Part shown: piece by piece, positions 7,101 through 10,183 of the stretch
Layout of the letters: every line of letters begins with the position of its first letter
How positions within the stretch are numbered: position 1 is the first letter of the stretch
Assembly: GCA_937897005.1 (NCBI GenBank)
Contig: CALCOQ010000056.1
Span: forward strand, 1-10,183
Reading direction: 5' to 3'
From: an uncultured euryarchaeote
Lineage (GTDB): Archaea > Thermoplasmatota > Poseidoniia > Poseidoniales > Poseidoniaceae
DNA: 10,183 nt
Notes under the pieces: generated by a model
The model's database searches: none
What the model saw: the letters and a program-made list of their open reading frames with translations, nothing else
What the model was told of the DNA's origin: nothing
Made by a program: the position numbers and the translations under genes

Positions 7101-8884
7101 ACGGAATCAATCCTGAATCGGTGTGGAGCATTGATGTTGAACTGTACAACGAGATGCCAATTCCAGATTTGATCGTGGAAAGAGAGGCGAATACCTCTGA
7201 CCAGATCGTATTCCTTAATTCCACTGGAACTGTGGACCCAGAAGGTGATGCAATGGGAATTCGATGGATTTCTGATATCGATGGAATTCTAGGTCAAGCA
7301 AACGGTAGCACCAGTATTCTGTCATGGCAAGGGCACCTTTCACGAGCAACCCACAATATTCTCGTTCAGGTTTGGGATGACCGACCAGAACATCTCACTC
7401 AGGTAGCAGAATTGACGCAGACCATTGTGGTAGAGAACAGTGCTCCGGTCGTTATCATTGAAACCCCGGAAGATGGTCTATTGATCGATACCTCGACATT
7501 GGTCAATTTCAGTACCGAAGGTTCCGGTGACTGGGATTCATGGTGCAGTTCCTATCCTGTTGGAATATGGTTATGCTCCAGCACTCCAAATCCTCAGGGT
7601 TCAGACCTTCTGAGCATTGATTGGGTCTCAAACATCAGTGGAGCCCTGACTCCTGAAGGTGAAGATTGGCTTATCTGGGAAGGATGGATGCCAGTTGGAA
7701 ATCATACGGTGACCGTGACCTTCGATGACCTGTTAGGGGGGATTTCTTCGGCTTCATTCACCATCGATGTTGCTCAATCCGCTCCAGTTCTTGGATTGGT
7801 CACTCCATTTGATGGACAAGGCTTCCTCTCTAAGGATACTATTTACATCGATGCCTCTGATTCAATTGACTTTGATGGTGATGATTTCACTCTGAGCGTT
7901 GTCAGCGACCACCCTCTGGTCAATGGGCCAATTCTTGAGGAGGTGGATGCAAACACCACTCATCCAATCCAACTACCTGCTGGAACCCATCATCTCACCT
8001 TCCTTCTCAGAGATGATAATGGAATGGAACGCAGTGAGATCATCACTCTGGTGGTGGCAGATTCTGCTCCAATCGCCGTGGTTGATTCACCCGAGGTTGT
8101 TCCAGGTATATCCAAGACATTGGACCCCTCGAAGAGTGTGTTCTTCTCCGCCAACTCATCTACAGATGCTGATGGAGACATCGCAGATTATGAATGGTTC
8201 CGCAGTGATGATGGTGGTTGGGTCTTGATTCTCAATCAGTCCTTTGGAGAAGTAGAACTGGGTTCTGGAAATCACCACATCAAATTGGTTGTGACAGATA
8301 CACGCAGAGTTTCAGATGAACTGCATTTCAATCTGACCTTGAAGGAATCATGGCCTGTATTGAGTAATCTTGTACTTTCTCAAGAGAAGTTCACTGTAGG
8401 TGAGAAAGTGACACTCGAAGTGACGGTGGAAATGAATGATGAAGATGGCAGTACTGAAATCGTTCAAGGAATGCTGATCCACGGAATCCAACAATGGGAA
8501 TTCGATTTGCTGGACAATGGAGATGGAACTTGGAGTGGTAGTCTAGAATTCACACCTTCTGAGGCTGGCAGACCTCAGTTGAAGATCAAAGCAACAGATG
8601 ACAGTGTGATAAGAGAGATTACCAGGGATCTGCTGGTGGAAGCAGAACTCAGCGAGACCAACTGGGGTCAGGTAGGTGGTGGAATAGGTGGAGGCGCCTT
8701 CGTCATCCTGCTGTTGATTTTCTTGGCCGGACGCAGGCGTAAGAAACTCAGTGAAACCGGCTTGGTTGAATCGTGGACCTCCTTTGATGGTGCGCTTGAT
8801 GCAACTCCGGCGGCTTCAAGCATGGACCAGGCCAGTCTGGTTGAACAAGAAGATTCTACTATGCCTGAGATGATTGACCTCTGA
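4184..8884 (+). CDS. Giant secreted beta-helix / PKD-domain surface protein with C-terminal membrane anchor
   Basis: This is a 1566-residue envelope protein. I chose ATG 4184 because it opens a clean signal peptide (MKPQCAVLLALAMLLFSP...); the in-frame TTG at 4142 would put 14 polar residues before it. Domains by residue: about 50-690 is a right-handed parallel beta-helix with a cap-like opening (GTRIHVDGRLTVEGT) and recurring IED/NS turns. About 694-735 is a carboxypeptidase-regulatory-like beta fold (VWVINQHGNGVPRADVEVSF). Six PKD/Ig-like domains start near 793, 887, 989, 1085, 1198 and 1293, each opening with a P-P/A-P motif and most carrying a D-x-D/E-G-D turn. A further beta domain starts near 1388. 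A membrane helix spans about 1498-1517, followed by GRRRKK and an acidic cytoplasmic tail of about 45 residues. I count about 37 N-x-S/T sequons, so heavy N-glycosylation is likely. Beta-helices often bind or cleave polysaccharides, but I see no definite catalytic set, so adhesion or glycan binding is as likely as lyase activity. Confidence 0.88.
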   Translation: MKPQCAVLLALAMLLFSPMAVVLEDSIPSETDSGINTVSVESGSSARATTTWSGNVWLNSSYHISSSDALVVSNCTQIWMSYGTRIHVDGRLTVEGTQSCPVKMHSQGFGDHLGIQFNSTSRNRGSVVNNLTIEDSEYAVTIYNSNPLLYNLTVEDADRVAVDLYNSASPIIQDLTIQDGGQGLANGIEWRQGIGLSVGNYSTPVVNRFVADGLENRALNVWGNSGGMYRNLNFTNIGGAVLSLSAAIWVEDSQLLIEDVYIDECDNGAYIRHISDSSITRAVMRRVVIEDSQFRGLMVDKSDHLNYTNYQAAIIEDLEIRGTGGPDAADQGWAEAALEINASGAWIEGAVIEDNIAPGIRLYFTDSSTTMKDVSVSDSGNPNKGTHAAGIYNRAAFFAPEFINLSVTGSAGPGVWIESGGAIQGQNWTLFNNSAQGLRVDGSALVVDGMDIHDNNLSAVRVFDGRKVELSNVSTTGNGHQATGPEDGAAMVFIESNDIESNSGDVMCRTCISREDAWGGVWAQDSVDLWLDDFDIHDPLNGTAPIVIDNGGLTASYQGGRFQMHDVHVWVNRSGPAISITEAAGVIDGLDMHGSHQGLHWDANHNGVWTSELSHAVLRGSDCLILSNHSDLIGVGLNISNDCSGSIQFNDVDANWSTTYDESGSHVLSLDANSSLRLHQPDNIDLNQAIIPTGAYIDLAWDMTVWVINQHGNGVPRADVEVSFDQYSTDFQYVSDWLGFDKFPNFIGQRWNSTGASSFTQVSVECSYDNTTNTTSFSFNDDEILYCVMDLANQPPFLVWSTPEDQDIFPSGGQVIFNASDSWDLDNDTLSYTWTSSLNGIIGSTSTISVNDGGEVSLNDGIHDITLEVCDQAGNCVSETRTIELTNLPPIISITTSPPPDFNNILRPAWTEDVTFNSSSTVDPEGDTLTRRIWASHWPSSQYCTGTDCQDEWTMNFADSSQANFTLEIGFSDGINPESVWSIDVELYNEMPIPDLIVEREANTSDQIVFLNSTGTVDPEGDAMGIRWISDIDGILGQANGSTSILSWQGHLSRATHNILVQVWDDRPEHLTQVAELTQTIVVENSAPVVIIETPEDGLLIDTSTLVNFSTEGSGDWDSWCSSYPVGIWLCSSTPNPQGSDLLSIDWVSNISGALTPEGEDWLIWEGWMPVGNHTVTVTFDDLLGGISSASFTIDVAQSAPVLGLVTPFDGQGFLSKDTIYIDASDSIDFDGDDFTLSVVSDHPLVNGPILEEVDANTTHPIQLPAGTHHLTFLLRDDNGMERSEIITLVVADSAPIAVVDSPEVVPGISKTLDPSKSVFFSANSSTDADGDIADYEWFRSDDGGWVLILNQSFGEVELGSGNHHIKLVVTDTRRVSDELHFNLTLKESWPVLSNLVLSQEKFTVGEKVTLEVTVEMNDEDGSTEIVQGMLIHGIQQWEFDLLDNGDGTWSGSLEFTPSEAGRPQLKIKATDDSVIREITRDLLVEAELSETNWGQVGGGIGGGAFVILLLIFLAGRRRKKLSETGLVESWTSFDGALDATPAASSMDQASLVEQEDSTMPEMIDL

Positions 8885-8896
8885 TGATGTCAATAC

Positions 8897-10183
8897 TCAT
8901 TCTTCCTCATCGGTAAAATCCTTGCTTGTATGGTTGACGTGTCTGAATGAAAGGAAAGTTGCAAGAATCACTGAGAATAGAATACTGATGGTAAGTAGGT
9001 TTCCAGCGTCTTTTGCTGGTGGGAATCTAGCCAATCCCAATAACACGAAAGCAGAGAGAGAAGACAGAGCCGCCCACCATCTCGCTGAATTATCTCTCTT
9101 GGTTGGGGCATGTTCTGAACTGGCATGGGAAAGATAATCGGCAGTGAAACCCATTCCCAACAGTACCGCAGGAGCCGTGGTTATTCCTCTTCCACCCATG
9201 AAACTGGCCATTCCATCAACCGCAATACCAACCGCCAATGTACCGATGGCGATTCGAGCGGCGGTTCTTGGAGAACCGATGATCGCATATGAAACGATGA
9301 ACACGGCAACACCTGCCGCAAATATCTGGAACATCCTGCTTTCATCGAAGTCTCGCGTCAATGAAGCCCCCATGATGAGGTCACCGCCGATTCCTCCCGT
9401 GAGCCCGTTCTGCTCCAGTAGATTCTCGACATCGTCCTTGAACTGCAGTGCTGCATCTGAATCCTGACCATCGATCAGCGCCACGATAGCAACACCTGAA
9501 GTTGAACCATCCTTTTGCAATCTTGAATCTTTCAAGAATAATGAGCCTGAGTTGGATGAAGACAACTGGTCGATGGTGGTGTTATCTGACACATTTTCTC
9601 CAGCCGTCAATCCCACCACCATCGCTGAACGAAATACCCCCGTGTCGAGGGTCAACACACTCGGGTGAGTTCCGAGTTGTTGCTGCAGGTCAAGGACTCG
9701 ATGTAGGTCTTGCGAGGAGTCTCCAGAAATATCGATGGCTATCCAGGCGGTAGTGCTGGAGGCAAGTACATACTTTGATTGAATCTCTTCCATCTCAGCT
9801 ATTGCCGGGTCATCCTCTGGGAGTAATTGTTTCACTGAAAGAACCTCAAAGCCAGTTGGAGAAGTGATTGCGATGGTGGCCAACAGCAACAACGCCAATG
9901 GCCAGCCCCAGACCAGTGCAGGATGTGATGGCAAGGAATCTGTGTTTTCCTTCTTCTCTTTACTGGCACGTCGTTTCAAATAGAAATCTTCGAGAAGGAA
10001 GCGAGTGACCAACCAATCGAGCACGATTCCCAGAATCATGACCAGTGCAAGGGTTCTCTGTGCTCTGATAGGTGAGAACAGAGCCAATGAAACCGCGGCT
10101 GTAGTAGTCATCATTGCTACGAAAAGCATGGTTCGTACTTCATCGCGTTTTCTCGACGAACGACTGTACCAGAAAGCACCATC
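8897..10183 (-). CDS. RND/MMPL-superfamily membrane transporter, C-terminal part (5' partial)
   Basis: The frame stays open to the right edge for 18 codons beyond the ATG at 10129, so that ATG is internal and the N-terminal half is outside the window. The 428 visible residues match the second half of an RND/MMPL (COG1033-like) protein. Two membrane helices end the first bundle (TTTAAVSLALF and the ILGIVLDWLVTRF region). A charged cytoplasmic linker follows, then a helix (WGWPLALLLLATIAI) leading into LPEDDPAIAEM, a motif typical of the start of the outer domain. The outer porter-like domain covers about 150 residues. Five more helices follow, one with GMGFTADYLSHAS at the position of the family's GxGxDY motif, whose Asp serves proton coupling in RND pumps. 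The protein ends in an acidic tail (DFTDEEE). Such proteins export lipids, hydrophobic compounds or envelope components by proton-motive force; the substrate here is unknown. It converges with the giant surface protein, with 12 bases between stops. Confidence 0.82.
   Translation of the reverse strand, partial: DGAFWYSRSSRKRDEVRTMLFVAMMTTTAAVSLALFSPIRAQRTLALVMILGIVLDWLVTRFLLEDFYLKRRASKEKKENTDSLPSHPALVWGWPLALLLLATIAITSPTGFEVLSVKQLLPEDDPAIAEMEEIQSKYVLASSTTAWIAIDISGDSSQDLHRVLDLQQQLGTHPSVLTLDTGVFRSAMVVGLTAGENVSDNTTIDQLSSSNSGSLFLKDSRLQKDGSTSGVAIVALIDGQDSDAALQFKDDVENLLEQNGLTGGIGGDLIMGASLTRDFDESRMFQIFAAGVAVFIVSYAIIGSPRTAARIAIGTLAVGIAVDGMASFMGGRGITTAPAVLLGMGFTADYLSHASSEHAPTKRDNSARWWAALSSLSAFVLLGLARFPPAKDAGNLLTISILFSVILATFLSFRHVNHTSKDFTDEEE

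Noticed and set aside
10127..10129. ATG as the start of the RND/MMPL protein
   Set aside because: Eighteen further sense codons continue to the window edge, and the family needs a first half upstream.

Overview
The window looks like a piece of a marine planktonic archaeal genome, most likely Candidatus Poseidoniales (Marine Group II, Thermoplasmatota). This is judged only from protein style: an aspartate-rich thrombospondin-type-3 repeat surface protein, a giant secreted beta-helix/PKD protein rich in N-glycosylation sequons, stand-alone Lrp/AsnC ligand-binding (RAM) proteins, an anchored S15-type hydrolase and an archaeal-style RND/MMPL protein. Start contexts mostly lack Shine-Dalgarno motifs. 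No rRNA, tRNA, CRISPR array, insertion sequence or integrase is visible.

Layout: (1) 2-1540 (+), C-terminal part of a Ca2+-binding TSP3-repeat membrane protein whose N-terminus lies left of the window. (2) 1603-3489 or 3567 (-), a membrane-anchored CocE/PepX-type serine hydrolase, convergent with gene 1. (3, 4) 3648-3881 and 3891-4124 (+), two adjacent 77-residue RAM-domain paralogs, divergent from the hydrolase. (5) 4184-8884 (+), a 1566-residue surface protein: signal peptide, beta-helix, carboxypeptidase-regulatory-like domain, six PKD/Ig-like domains and one further beta domain, C-terminal membrane anchor. (6) 8897 to the right edge (-), the C-terminal part of an RND/MMPL-family transporter, convergent with gene 5 with only 12 bases between stops.

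Four of the six genes encode cell-envelope proteins. The two large surface proteins share one topology: repetitive acidic ectodomain outside, one C-terminal membrane helix, an Arg/Lys stop-transfer cluster, and a short cytoplasmic tail. The hydrolase has the opposite topology, with its N-terminus inside and its catalytic domain outside. Together they suggest a cell-surface module for binding polymers or particles and trimming peptides, with the RAM proteins as possible intracellular small-molecule sensors. That functional link is inferred from gene order only.

I see no clear new defence or mobile system. The most unusual items are the RGG-like glycine-rich tail placed on the cytoplasmic side of the TSP3 protein, and the equal-length RAM pair next to the giant surface protein.
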